DNA of 64,000 bases from Immersiella caudata. Taxonomy: Eukaryota > Ascomycota > Sordariomycetes > Sordariales > Lasiosphaeriaceae. Positions within the stretch are counted from its first letter, which is position 1; each line of letters opens with the position of its first letter. Below, one piece after another: positions 37,114-48,900 of the stretch. The notes below the pieces were generated by a model. The model did not search any database and was not told where the DNA came from. It was given only the letters and a program-made list of their open reading frames with translations. The stretch spans positions 3,410,001 to 3,474,000 of the forward strand of contig JAULSU010000005.1 of assembly GCA_030512335.1 (NCBI GenBank), read 5' to 3'. A program made the position numbers and the translations under genes.

Positions 37114-39655
37114 CTAGTTGGCACGGATGACCAACTTGGAAAGCAGCTTGTTGGATAATGAGTCGAAGTCGTAGCGGTCGAACTTTGTGTCTTGGCGAGT
37201 TCTCAAGAACGACTCTGCAATAGGAGTTAGCAAGACAGAAAAACGATACTTTCCCACGTGACACTAGCTTACCGTGCTTGATGATGTGTTGCCGCATTTC
37301 CGTCATGGCGTCGCAAACTGCAGGGTTGTTGTTCAGGATTTGCCCGTGTCTCCGTGTGTCCCACTCGGTGAATGCTGGGAGTTTTTGCGAGATGGCGTGG
37401 AAGAGACCGACAATAACACCAACAGGAACAGTCTCCATGTCATTGCAGAACTTCTGAACAGCCACGGGGTCGGGAACGCGGTAGTGACAGTCGAACTGAA
37501 TCTCCTCCCAGACGGCCAACAAGATGGACGCGAGCATGAAAATGGTGGGCCAGTTCTTGAGACGGTCTCCGCTGTAGACGCTGGAATAGAGCGCCGAAAG
37601 CTCCTCGAGGATGTCTTTTTGAAGCTCACGCCACATATCTGCCATGGCGCACTTGATTTGGAAGTTGATCATGACGGGAGCAACGACCTTGCCGTAGAAT
37701 TTGGAGTCTTCATCGTCGATCTGGCCTTCCATCGGCTCCTCGGTCGGTGGTTGCTCGATCATGGTGATGTGAAGCGTCAAGTTGTACGCCACGACAAGCT
37801 TGAGTGCCTTCCGAATAATGGGGTTCTTTTCCTTGCAGTAGTACCGGTAGGCCGTCTTGAAGATTTCGGTGATGAACGGAGTGCCCTCGAAGTGGTCGTC
37901 AATGAACCTCTCGAATCCCTCCTCCACGTGCTTGTCGAGATACTCGGAAAGCGACTCCATCGAGACACCATCTTGGCCGACGTCGAGGCGCTCGGTGCGA
38001 ACCTCAAAGTCAATTGGTTCTTGATCTTGAAGTGTTGACTCAACCCAATCCAGCTGGAAGCAGCTCTCATCGGCAACGAATACCTCGCGAACCATAACCG
38101 GGAGACAGAATCCGTAGCCGTGCGTGATCCACATGAGAGTTTCCTTCTGCGCAAATCCCTTGACGTTGAAAACCGACATGCCACGATCGAGATGACGCTC
38201 GTAGTCAGCCTTCCAATCCTTCATGAAGGAAGCAATGTCCTTGATATCGATACGCGTACATGGCACCTGCCACAGGCGCGCATGTGAGGGCTGGCAACCA
38301 GCGCAAGGCTCGCCCTTATCACAAGTCTTCTTGAGAAATTTGCAACGGAGGCAAGCTCTAAGTTTCCTGATCTCACTTGCCTGCTTGCGCTGTTCTGGCA
38401 AGAGGGGGCCACGACGGCGGCCTACCTTCTTCTCGGTCGTGCCATCCTTCTTCCCGGTCGATGTTCTTCGAATCACGGGCTTGGTGGCCTTGGCGATGGG
38501 GCTCTTCTTGGGTCCCGAATTCCTTCTTGCCGGAGGTGAAGTAGATCCAGAACCAGAAGCGCTAGCCAGTGAAAGTCGGGTTGACGAGGAGGAAGAGACC
38601 TTGATAGGCATAGGCGCAACGGCAGCCGAAGGGCTGATCTCAGTGGGCGAGTGAGTGTGCTCACCGGGGCAGCAATTTCGGTGATTGTTTGACTGGTCGG
38701 GGTATGTGTCTGAGCCGGGGGAGAAAGGAGAGTACGGCGGGAAAGTGACCTCCTCATAACTGCTGCTGAAATCCAACGCGTTGCTGTCAGACTGGGATGT
38801 ATCCGAGCTCGTCCGGAGATGGAGAGTCTGACTCGGATTGAAGATTGCAGCATTTTGTGAGCTCTGAGGTTGCTGTTGCTGCTGGAAGTTTTCGTAATTC
38901 TGGTACATATCCACCGATGTCCAGCCATTGTCGCTTCCCGAGTTGAGCGAGAGAACCTCGAGGTAGGTATTCGTGGGCGAGTGACTTCCCAAACTTCCCA
39001 TCCGGGGGAGGCCATCCGGCTGCGAGTAGATTGACGTCTCAAAATCCTGCCAATTCGACATGCCCGAGCCCCATTGCATAGCCTGCGTATCCTCCACCGG
39101 CGATATCGCTGGGAAACTCGACTCTAAATGCAAACTGGCCGCCTCCAGGGCCTGAGAGGTCGCGAATCCGGGAAAGGTGGTCACGAACGGATTGAAGCTC
39201 ATCAGATCGGTGTTCTGGATGAAGTGTGAGAGATCAGGAGCTGTCTGCTGCTGGGCCTGGAGAGGAAGAGACCAGTCCCCGATGATGGTGGAGGGGTTAG
39301 GGCGGGCAGCCTGAAAGGGCGAAGGCTGATGTTGGAGGGGGCTCGACATATTGCTGCTCTGGTGGCCAGGTGACTGGGCACTCTGGTCTTCCGGCGACGA
39401 GGCAGACACACTTCCAGTGCTGGGCGAGTGTATTGAGGCGGGTACCGATCCTCCGGACAGGTCGAGGGGCAGCCATGTCGTCCCCGGGCTCAGGCTCTGG
39501 CGGTTAGAATGGGACATTGTTGTCAACGCGGTGGAGGTCACGTTCTGGTTCGAGGTGGCGGACGCGGTAGGGTACGAGTAGCGCTCCCGTTGATCGAAGG
39601 CGAATTGTTCCAACAAAGCGGCTTCTCCCCCAGCGGCGTTGAAGTCGAAGGTCAT
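37114..39655 (-). CDS. Fungal Zn-cluster transcriptional regulator, 827 aa
   Basis: A nuclear regulator. Exon 1 is 39655-37273, the 58-nt intron is 37272-37215 (GTAAGC, GCTAAC branch, TTGCAG) and exon 2 is 37214-37114. The last exon replaces the false read-through end and adds ESFLRTRQDTKFDRYDFDSL and a short tail. Residues 1-400 are Ser/Gln/Pro-rich and probably disordered, with a short Gln run. A basic stretch precedes the cluster Cys435, 438, 445, 451, 454 and 466. The spacing C-x2-C-x6-C-x5-C-x2-C-x11-C has an unusually long last loop. The C-terminal half is ordered and helical, with tryptophan-containing segments such as MKDWKADYERHLDRG. Target genes are unknown. It is divergent from the farnesyltransferase gene across a 4.2-kb gap. 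Confidence 0.85.
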
Positions 39656-42600
39656 CTTCGGTCGGAGCGGGAGGGGACAGGAGGAGGGAGGAAAGGGTTC
39701 GGATAAGGGGATTGGAGGAGAATTGCTAGTATTGTAACGGGGATGACAGGGTCGGCGAGGGGCGACACCGCTCTTTCTCGACTCGAGTCGGTCAAGACGA
39801 GAGGGTCATGACAAGCGCCCAGCGTATGGTTGTCGTGAGCAAAGAGAAGCACTCGCCGAGGTTTGGGCTTGGGTTTTCGCGTTGCAGTCACGGTTTGTGC
39901 AGTCTGCACACTTCCCTGGCCTTGGTTCGTGGGAAGAGGCAGCGAAGTCTGGGGAGAACCAGCGTTGAGAAACGTGAAGAAGACGCCCTTCGCTGGTCGA
40001 GATCGCTGGACGGGGCAAGGTGGAGAGCCCCTCAGCAGTGCCGTCTGCCCTCTTTGCAACCTCGCTCCCGTCTGCTGAAGAGGCGGTGAGAGCGCATTGC
40101 GCACCCTCTTCTGATTGGCCTAGGGCGGCTGCCGAGATGCACGAGGTGCGCTAGCGGTGGGGAGGCCAGTATCCAATGGGCAGCCGCTCACCGGGCCGCA
40201 CTGTGTGGACTTCAAGGTCAGGTCCAGCCCCTTCGCGCAAGGATGGCGTCCCTAACCCACCACCATCGGCGCCACAGCCAATAGCCCGCATCTATCGGCG
40301 TTCGGGCAGTGCCAAACCAGCTGACAGCCGTTCCGTCGACGTTAGCGACGGGCAGAGGCTGCTGGGCATTAGGTCGGAACCCTATCGCACCGTTGAAGCA
40401 CGCGATTATGAAATGTAAGGTACGTGATATAATTCAAATGACGACAATATCGCTGCTCTCCCGCGCTGCTTACGCGAGCTGTTTCAAACCGCTCTCCAAC
40501 TTCCTGGTCGACCGGACTCCGCCCGGTGTGCTTTGCATGGCGGTAGCGGCAAAAGCAACTTTTAACGCCCGACCACCATCCGCAACCGCGCCCCCGATCG
40601 AAATCTAGGGTCCCGGACCGGAGCTTTGATCACGGAGTGGAGCTTCCATGTTGTCTCCGCATATCAGCTCTCCAGCCTCACAAACATGGCACCTGTCTGC
40701 CCCAACCCCTCAGGTTGAGCTTGACGTCCACTCCACCCGATGTGGATGGACACGGCTTTGTTCCTTGAGATTTTGACGCTCTTTCCATCGTCCAGAGAAG
40801 CTGCATGTCTTTTCTCTCACAAAGCCGCAGCTTCTTGAGACCACAAGGCCTACTCCGCGGGATCTGCGCATGCTGTGCTGTCCTTCCATGCGCCATGACA
40901 CCTCGGTCTCCGTCAAATCAATTGTCGGTTTGGACGATCTGGCGGCTGAAATGAATGAGGGGGAACAACGGGGAGGATTGCAGCACGCTGCGCAGAGCTT
41001 CGAAACCTGCGGGCCGCCGCTTTCGTGCTACGTCTGACTGACTCTGGCTGAATCAATGCTGCCGTTGCGTTGCGGTGCGTTGCTGGCATGGTCTTGTCGA
41101 TAAGCCCTCTTCCCACACGCTGTTTTGTTTCATGTCATCTAAGCCCCCGCAAGACCCTCCTAGACAGCTCCGCGGGAAAGATCTCAACATCGACAGCCGT
41201 TTAACCCTGATCTCCGGGGCTCCAGTCAGCCCAGCCTGAGAGAGCCCGGCCCGGAGTTGTATCTTCCCAACTGAAGCAATCGTCGCCCATCGCTTACGCA
41301 TGCTAGCTGTTGTGTTCACAATGGAACTCTCGGTCCTCCGACGTGGTGAGACCTGCCTCACCCAGCTGGGAAGATGGCAGCTGGGAGCGCGCGTCTTGCT
41401 CTGAGCGAACACCCCAATGAGCACCTGCATGTACTGGAAGCACAGCTGCTTGCGTGGTGTAGGTACAGAGCCGATCTGCTTGGTTGTTACCGTGTCTGGA
41501 CTTGGCAGGCCCTGGCCAGTTTGTACCGCCCACAGTGCAGAGAGGCGAAGCGAAGTGGGATGCTCCTCGGCTCAGTGGTTGCATTTGGCTCAAGTGGTGA
41601 GCGATTAGTCTGTACTGTGTAGACAGTTGTAGCCACTCACTGGCCGCTCGTGATCCATCCTGCGTCTCTCCCGCAGTGTTGGCTTTTACCCACTTCAGCT
41701 TTCCCCACGCCAAAACCAGATCCCGCCTGTGCGACACCGCGGGCGGCCAACCATCCAGGGCCCTAAATCGCCGCAAGCGCTGGAAAAGCCAGAAGCTTAT
41801 TAGAAGAGGGGCAAGCAACCAGCTCCAATTGTCCGGCAATCCGAATTGCGTGCCTGACCTGTTCGAAGCAAACAGAGTTGTTGAGAGCTGTGATTCACCA
41901 ATTCGCCGTGTCCACTTCCTCGCTCGCCTCCGCAGACGCCAACTGTCAGTTTCGCAGCAAGAATGGAGCGCGCCATGCAGCCCCCTTTGCGGGATCAACA
42001 TCCGGGTCATGGGTCGGCATTGGCACCGAAAAAGTGCACTTAAGGGGGCCCTTGTTGAGGGCTCCTCCCCGAGAGGGGTTGGAGAGAGGGGCCTGGCCAA
42101 ACCACGAAAATTCGACGCGATGATGGGATGCGAAGCCAGCTTCAACAGGCTAGGTAGTCTCGCAACCTTGCTGGCCCAGCGCCCCCACACGATGTCCACA
42201 AGCCGCCAGGCTTTTTGGTCCTCTAAAAAGGGGCCGCTGAGCCTGAAGCAGGAACAGCGACTGCGCACCGTAGGCACACACAATTGCTGGCTGTCTCACC
42301 GCTTGACCTCAGCCAACCCTTCGCGGTCAAGGCCGCGTTGGAGGGATCACGGCCCCGAACGGACACGGGAGCCTAGCACCGGATCCCGTAAAGATTGACG
42401 CCCAGATCTCTCTCTGCCCTTTTTATTTCTCTTTCTGCGGCCCCCTCAATACGGGGTTTGAGAACGACACCTACGCAGTATGTCAGATGTCAGGCACCGG
42501 TATTTTTCCGAGCCGGCCCGCGCTGCCTACCTGTCATCCGTCTCGCACGGATCACCGATGGTACCCGCGGTTCCCGCGAAGGGCTAGTCATCGTCACCCG

Positions 42601-43908
42601 CCAAACCGTGGCTCAGGCCAGATTGGTGATGTCGTCCCTAAGTAATCCCACATGCGAGATCAGGGGATAGAGAGCCAGGTTCGGATACTGCCCCCGTTGC
42701 GCTCGGGAAGCGGCTTGAAATTGGGTTGCATCCTCCGAATAGGTACCCTAGGCGCTGTGTCGGAAGCGACGGGATTCCAAGGTTTTTTGGAAGTGGAAAA
42801 TGTGTTGAACTTTCGCCCTCCACGAAGGAAACCAACCGCCCGGCCTCAGCGATCGCCACCGCGTAGGCAGAGACAGAGGAATGTGTAGTTGACCTGACGC
42901 TCAAATAAGTGTCACGCCACGTAGTCGACACAACTCGAGGAATGTGATATGAGCAGGGGGTGTAACGTGTGGCCCTTGTGCTTGATGCCAAACTCCATGA
43001 ACTGGTGATGGCGCCTCGTGGCAGCCGGATTGTTTCGAGGAGGTTGAATTCTCCTGGTCTCTCATCGCGGCATTATAAAGGCATGACTCGCTCATTTGCG
43101 GGGTGCTTTGTGTCGATCGGCTATCGCAAACGTGAGGAGCGTAGGGCGTTTTGCGATCTCTAAGCCGTTGCTTGATTTGCGGGGAACCAGTTTGCAGGGA
43201 CGAATTGGCGTGTGATGGGCGGGAGGTGGCGCTGGGGTGAAGAGCCAGTAGCTGAAGGAGGGAGGGGAGCTGGACGAGGTTCGAGCTTCCAGGAAGAGGG
43301 GTGTGACGAGATTTGTAAGGTAATCATCAAAGAACCGAACCTGCTGGCGCTGTCAACTTTGTGCGCGCACGGTTCAGGAACTATCCGGTCCGGACATAGC
43401 GCTGGTCGGGAAGATTACCGGACTACGGATCATACCGAAGGCGCCGAATCTAACGGTCCGGAGTTTTCGGTGCGGGGCAATCCGTCGGAAGCCAGCCCCG
43501 GTCGATTTGCTGACCTTGAATCCCAAGACCAAATAGGCCACGCACTTTCGTAATAAAGCCATAGACGTAGCGAATGGAAATCAAACGAAGCGCACGCTAC
43601 CCGCAGCTACACACGAGCGTCCCTGAAAGCACAAAATTGGCAAAATGTATATTGATAAGTCACAACATGAAGTAGGTTCGCAACTGTGGAAGCCGCTGTG
43701 TGGTCTTGATCCGACAGGTCGGCAGCTGACAACGGGCGGGATCAGCTGCCAGGCAACCTCAGCTCGCCTAGCTGCTGAACGCAAGCATCACCATTCCATT
43801 CATGCCCCGCCTGGGATTGACGCCTTACTGAATAAAGACTCAAGCAAGAACAATATTAAGAAGCGGCAAGTTGAGTGATATTGTTCATGGAGTCTTGACT
43901 ACACATTC
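39656..43908. other. 4.2-kb intergenic stretch between divergent genes
   Basis: It holds the upstream regions of the Zn-cluster regulator (left) and the farnesyltransferase subunit (right). Two overlapping antisense frames at 41303-42283 (minus) and 41676-42398 (plus) are long but show no domain or protein-like pattern, so neither was called. A near-palindrome around CCGGTCCGG lies close to 43385. Confidence 0.5.
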
Positions 43909-45934
43909 ATGTCTGTGCGAATAAAGGCATCGCAGCGCCGAGTCCGCGCTGTATTTCAGCCCAAGACAAGGACGACCCCCACAGCGCCTTCCTCAACTTC
44001 ACCGTCCACTTCTTCGACCCCGCCAATACCAACAACTCAAGAAAAATCCAAACGGCAAAGTTCCAAGATGCAAAGGATGGGAAGGACAGTGGACAGCGGG
44101 CCGGTCTCGGTTCCCGACCTGTTCTGCCAAAAGCCGGTCATCCGCGACGCGCTGGAGACACCTACCTCAGTCACACAGGATGAGACGGTCGAGAGCATGG
44201 TTCCCAACCTGAACGCCCGGGCCCCAAGACTCAGGTACAACGACCTCGGTGTACCGAGGCTGGAGCGGCAGAAGCATGTCAACTTCTTGCAGAAAACCAT
44301 GGGGCCGTTCCCTTCGCAGTATCTCCACGCCGATGCAAGCCGGCCGTGGTATCTCTACTGGTCACTCGCGGGCTTGACCATGTTGGGAGAGGATGTTTCT
44401 TCGTATAGGGAGAGGCTCGTCGAGACAGCCCGCGCGATGCAGAACGACACTGGGGGTTTCGGCGGCGGCGGGAAGCAAACCCCGCACCTGGCGACGACCT
44501 ATGCCATAGTTCTGTCACTCGCCCTCGTCGGCGGAGAGGAGGCATACGAGGCTATCGATCGGCGAGCTATGTGGAAATGGCTGTGTGCTCTCAAGCAGCC
44601 AGACGGCGGGTTCCAGGTCAGCGTGGGAGGGGAGGAGGACGTCAGGTGCGTGCTGATCGACGTAGTCGTGATGAAACTCTGAGAGCTGGTCAGCTAACGT
44701 GGAGGGAAATCAAAAAAGGGGGGCATACTGTGCATCTGTAATCATCACGTTACTGAACATCCCGCTCGATTTGACGACAGACTCGCCGGCGTGGACGCCA
44801 GATGGCAGAGCGAACCTCCTCTCCGGCTTGGGCGACTACGTCCGCAGATGTAAGCAAACTACCCAACATCGCCATGAATGCCCAACTCCGAGTTGCCTGC
44901 CCCCCCGCGATGTATTATTCCAGCAAGAGACGCCGCAGCCGATGCTAATCACCTGTCAGGCCAAACCTACGAAGGCGGCATATCCGGCCAGCCCAACGCC
45001 GAGGCCCACGGCGCGTACGCCTTCTGCGCCCTCGGTTGCCTTGCTCTCATCGGCGACCCGCGAGAGGTTGTCCCCAGGTATGAGGTCATCATAACACCGG
45101 CCCTGTCCACTCAGGAGATGACGCGTTGTTGTTGTTGTTGCTGACCTTCTCCTCCCCCCCTCTTCCCCTCTTCTCAGATACCTCGACATCCCGCGACTCA
45201 TCGCTTGGCTCTCGTCCCGGCAGTATGCTCCCGAGGGCGGCTTTTCTGGCCGCACCAACAAGCTAGTCGACGGCTGCTACAGCCACTGGGTGGGCGGTTG
45301 CTTTCCTCTGATCGAAGCCTGCCTGGGGCCGATCGACGATGCTCCTTCTGCCCAACCTCGACAAGACGGGCAGACGGCGACGACCCCCAGCATCGACCTC
45401 CCAGCAGCTCCGGAGACATTGTTCAGCCGGGAGGGTCTAGTTCGATACATCCTCGGGTGTTGCCAGAACCCCGAAAAGGGCGGCTTGCGGGATAAGCCTG
45501 GAAAGTAAGTACCAAGAGCACAACTGTGCTGTCCGTCCTGTGTCTGTCTCGTCTATCGGCTCGCCCCGTACCCCCCCCTCCTGCCTTTCAACCTCCACGC
45601 TAGAGAATCTCAGGATCTAGCTACACACACTTTTATCCCTCGTACAAGACATCTTTCTAACTCCAATTCGCCCAGGGGCCCCGATCCATACCACTCTTGC
45701 TACGTCCTTGCCGGCCTGAGTTCCGCGCAGCACCAGTGGCAACTTGCATCCCGCGGGGAGGACGAGCCCTCAGCAGCAATCGACGATCCTGTGTGGTTGG
45801 TGTTACGGCATCTCGACGACGTGCGCGTCTACGAGCAAGAGGATGTCGTCCGGGCGATCCATCCTGTATACGCCATACCACATAAGCACCAGCAGGACAT
45901 GAGGAGCTACTTCCTTGCCAAGGAAGGGTTCTGA
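43909..45934 (+). CDS. RAM1: Protein farnesyltransferase beta subunit, five exons
   Basis: The catalytic beta subunit that binds zinc and farnesyl diphosphate and, with the alpha subunit, farnesylates CaaX proteins such as Ras and a-factor-type pheromones. Exons are 43909-44645, 44719-44849, 44960-45077, 45178-45504 and 45676-45934; introns are 73, 110, 100 and 171 nt. All phases agree and give 523 residues. The alpha-alpha barrel repeats are visible as GGF/GGxxG segments (TGGFGGGGKQ, PDGGFQVS, CQTYEGGISG, EGGFSGRTNK, KGGLRDKPGK). Zinc ligands are Asp360 and Cys362 in VDGCYSHW, and His444 in YHSCY. The N-terminal 60 residues are Ser/Thr/Pro-rich and variable. Exon 3 is short but necessary, because it restores the CQTYEGG motif. 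Confidence 0.95.
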
Positions 45935-48900
45935 TAGTGCTTTCCACCCCCTGGATTGCTGGTGGGGCAGGTTGATGTTTGATATGAAGGATTCAACAAA
46001 GATGAAATAAGTAGGATAAAAGAGCGGGTGAACAGTCTAGACCACGTCCATCCCATCACATATCGAGAAACCGGGGCCGTTTTCTCTTCGTTTCCCCCCT
46101 TCGTTCTTCGTCCCTCCTCTCTCCAAAAGAGACCTCGAAAATCGGTCTGGAGTCCATCCTTGATTGGCTCGCTAGAAGCAGCAGCAGCAGCAGTCCGACA
46201 CTAGAAGCAGATCATTGCACCGCGTCGAGAGCTCGAGTCGATATAGGGAAGATTGCGTCGTTCATCTCATGCGGCCTCTTTGACAGCTCATCGCCGCGCT
46301 ACTGCGACAGAAATTGGCTTGCCGTCTGCAGCGGGGGAGGGGGGTCCGGACCAGTCAGGGTAACGCTTCTCCTTCAAAACTTGCCCCAACAGCAGTGTGC
46401 AGGATGCACCTGGCTCTTCCGCGAGAAGAGGTGAAAGGGGGACGTCTTCGCCCGAGTAGTTAGAGGAAGGAAGCTGGGTTGGGTGTTCACGGCGGGTGCC
46501 ATGCGTCGGCGGATCTATTGATCTGGGTCAATGCTGCTTTCTACTCTTGTGTTGGTTTCACGATTCTTTGGTCCCGGGACGTCACACAGCCGGCCGAGTG
46601 AATATAGGCGAGGGCAAATCTGTTGGGAAGGCAAAGAAAGGGCGTTGCCACTGAACCAATGGCCAGGGCGTGTCGACATGAGTCCAGAATCCCCAAGAGA
46701 TCCAAATGGGACGTGGCAACTATCTCAACACTGCATGGGTCATTTTCTGCAAGACGCCGCTGAGGTGCATTCCGAAGGCTCGGTCCGGCATGATATTCTC
46801 TGTTTTCCCTCAGTTTCCTTCTCTCTCGTACCATGCAAAACACGCCTGCGAGAGGATGCTCGGGAGAAGGGCCCGCCAACCAGGACGGGTCTCGGAGGCA
46901 GGCTGAGACGCAGGCCGTTGTAGCGAGCGAGGGCGAGATGGGAGAAAAGTTCCGAAGAGCCCATTTGTCCCGATATGTGACTGTTAAGGGGAGGAGAGAA
47001 CGGTGAGAGAACATGGAAGCGAGCCAGTACCACCGGTTGTGCATTTGTCAAGCAGCCAAGCAGCAGCAGCAGGTTGGACGCGATCATCGACTCCTTGCTT
47101 GTGGCTTGGTTGTCTGCTGCATCCGACCTCCTGTTTCGAACCGTGCAAGCCAAGGTTAGACGTTGTGACTCGAGACCCTTATTTTGCCTCTTCGGCGAAC
47201 AACGGCCGCGAGAACGGGTCTGGGCTCTATCGGATGTCTCCACGGCGATATCAGATGACGGCTGCCAGTGGCCCCCAGAGACCCAAGAGAGGTTGCATGG
47301 TAGGCCCATTTACCTGCAGTCGGGGGTACGAGCTTCCTGTCGTGTAATAATCTGGGTTGTTGTTATCATTGGAAACAAAGGACGAAAGTGAGGTGAGCCA
47401 GAAGCAGCAGAGCGGCGAGAGCAGTCGGCATAGCAGGACGCCAACAACAAGGATCGGCTGCTGGGCAAAGAATCAGTCCGGCATGGTCAATGTGAACAAG
47501 GCAAGGGGCCGAAGGATGGGATGCCAGATGCCACACAGCGGTTCGGGCGCGGTCCTTGCCGCTTCTCCGTATCTCTCCAGACTCGCTTCTCCAGATTTTC
47601 CCAAGTTTTTCTGGTCCTGACTGCCCTCGGCTTCCTGGGGCGCACGGAAAGAAACGAGGGACGGGATATTTTGCATGGATCACCTAAGATGGATGGGAGG
47701 CCGTTGGTACCCTCTGCCACTCGGCTGGACGGTAGAGTTACCAATCGTGACTTGGGGGGACTGATATGACGTTGCAGGGGAGAAGGCTGACGGGCGATGA
47801 GGGGTGCCCCATTTGCCCCTCATCGCCAGAGGGAGGGGACGTTGACCCCTCCTATTTTTTTTCTTTTTAAAAAAAGTTTTTGTTGTTGCAGTGAGCGATC
47901 ATCCACCCACCCCCGCCTCTTGGATGATATGGCTTTGGGAAAAACCATTGCCCTAGGCCGGAGCCAAGTTTAAACGCCAGGGACGTTTTGATTGTGCTTG
48001 GGTATGAATAGAAACGAGTGTCAAGGGCATATTTGTGCTCTTCCTGCGCCGCTGTCAGGGAATTCACCCCGACCCCATCAGTGGCCGATGTGCTCGAAGT
48101 CGAAGACGGTGAGCGCGTCTGCGAATCAAACGGTCACCCACCACAGCGCCTGCCGCCAATAGCCTTGGCCCACGCCGTTTGCTCCTTCCGAGAGAGGACC
48201 TCACTCTGTGTGCCATAGATCGAGCACCTTCACTGACCCGCTTTGCCTGGCAGGTTCCAGAATTCTTCCTCTCGCTAGCCCACCCTTTCCTTCCACTCGG
48301 AGCCACACACCACCCGACACAATCGACACAAGGCCCCCTCGTGTGTCTGGCCAGATTGGGGGCTCTTTTCTCGATGCAGTGGCTGCCGTCACTTTTCTGT
48401 TGGCGCCGCCTCTTCGACCGCCTCGGGTCTCGGCAACGATCGGTCACGAAGAGGTGATGTTTGAGCCGGTTCGAGGGGGCTGGCGCAAGCTTGTTACCAT
48501 CTTTCTGCCAGCTGCTGCTACTCCATGATACCTTCCTGTGCCCCTGCCGGGAGGCTTGGTCTCCTGCCTCTCGTCTCCTCACTTGCCATCTGCTCCTGCT
48601 TCCTCTTCCTGCGGCCCCGTCCCGCTCTCGCTTGCGCGGTGGGCGAAGAGGGACTCGCAGACATGTATCTCGTACTCACACACAGGACAGACACACTTAT
48701 GGATACGTCCCCGAGTCAGACCCATACTTCGTTCTTGTTTTAATATGAAGCGGCACTGCCAACTCATCATTGCATGAGTGTTAAGGCCTCTGGCCTGTGC
48801 CTAGTTGCCTTGCGGCGGCCTCGACCACTCACAGGCGCCGCTCGTCGTTAGGACCACAAGCAGGCCATGCAAGGGTTTGCCGGCCCCAGCCACTGTTCAT

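Noticed and set aside
41303..42398. Overlapping antisense open frames of 326 codons (minus) and 240 codons (plus).
   Set aside because: No domain, no protein-like periodicity, no splice context, and both strands are open together, as expected by chance in GC-rich DNA.
46065..46087. Short inverted repeat GAGAAA...TTTCTC just after the farnesyltransferase gene.
   Set aside because: The loop would be about two bases and the stem contains a mismatch, so it is not a convincing hairpin.
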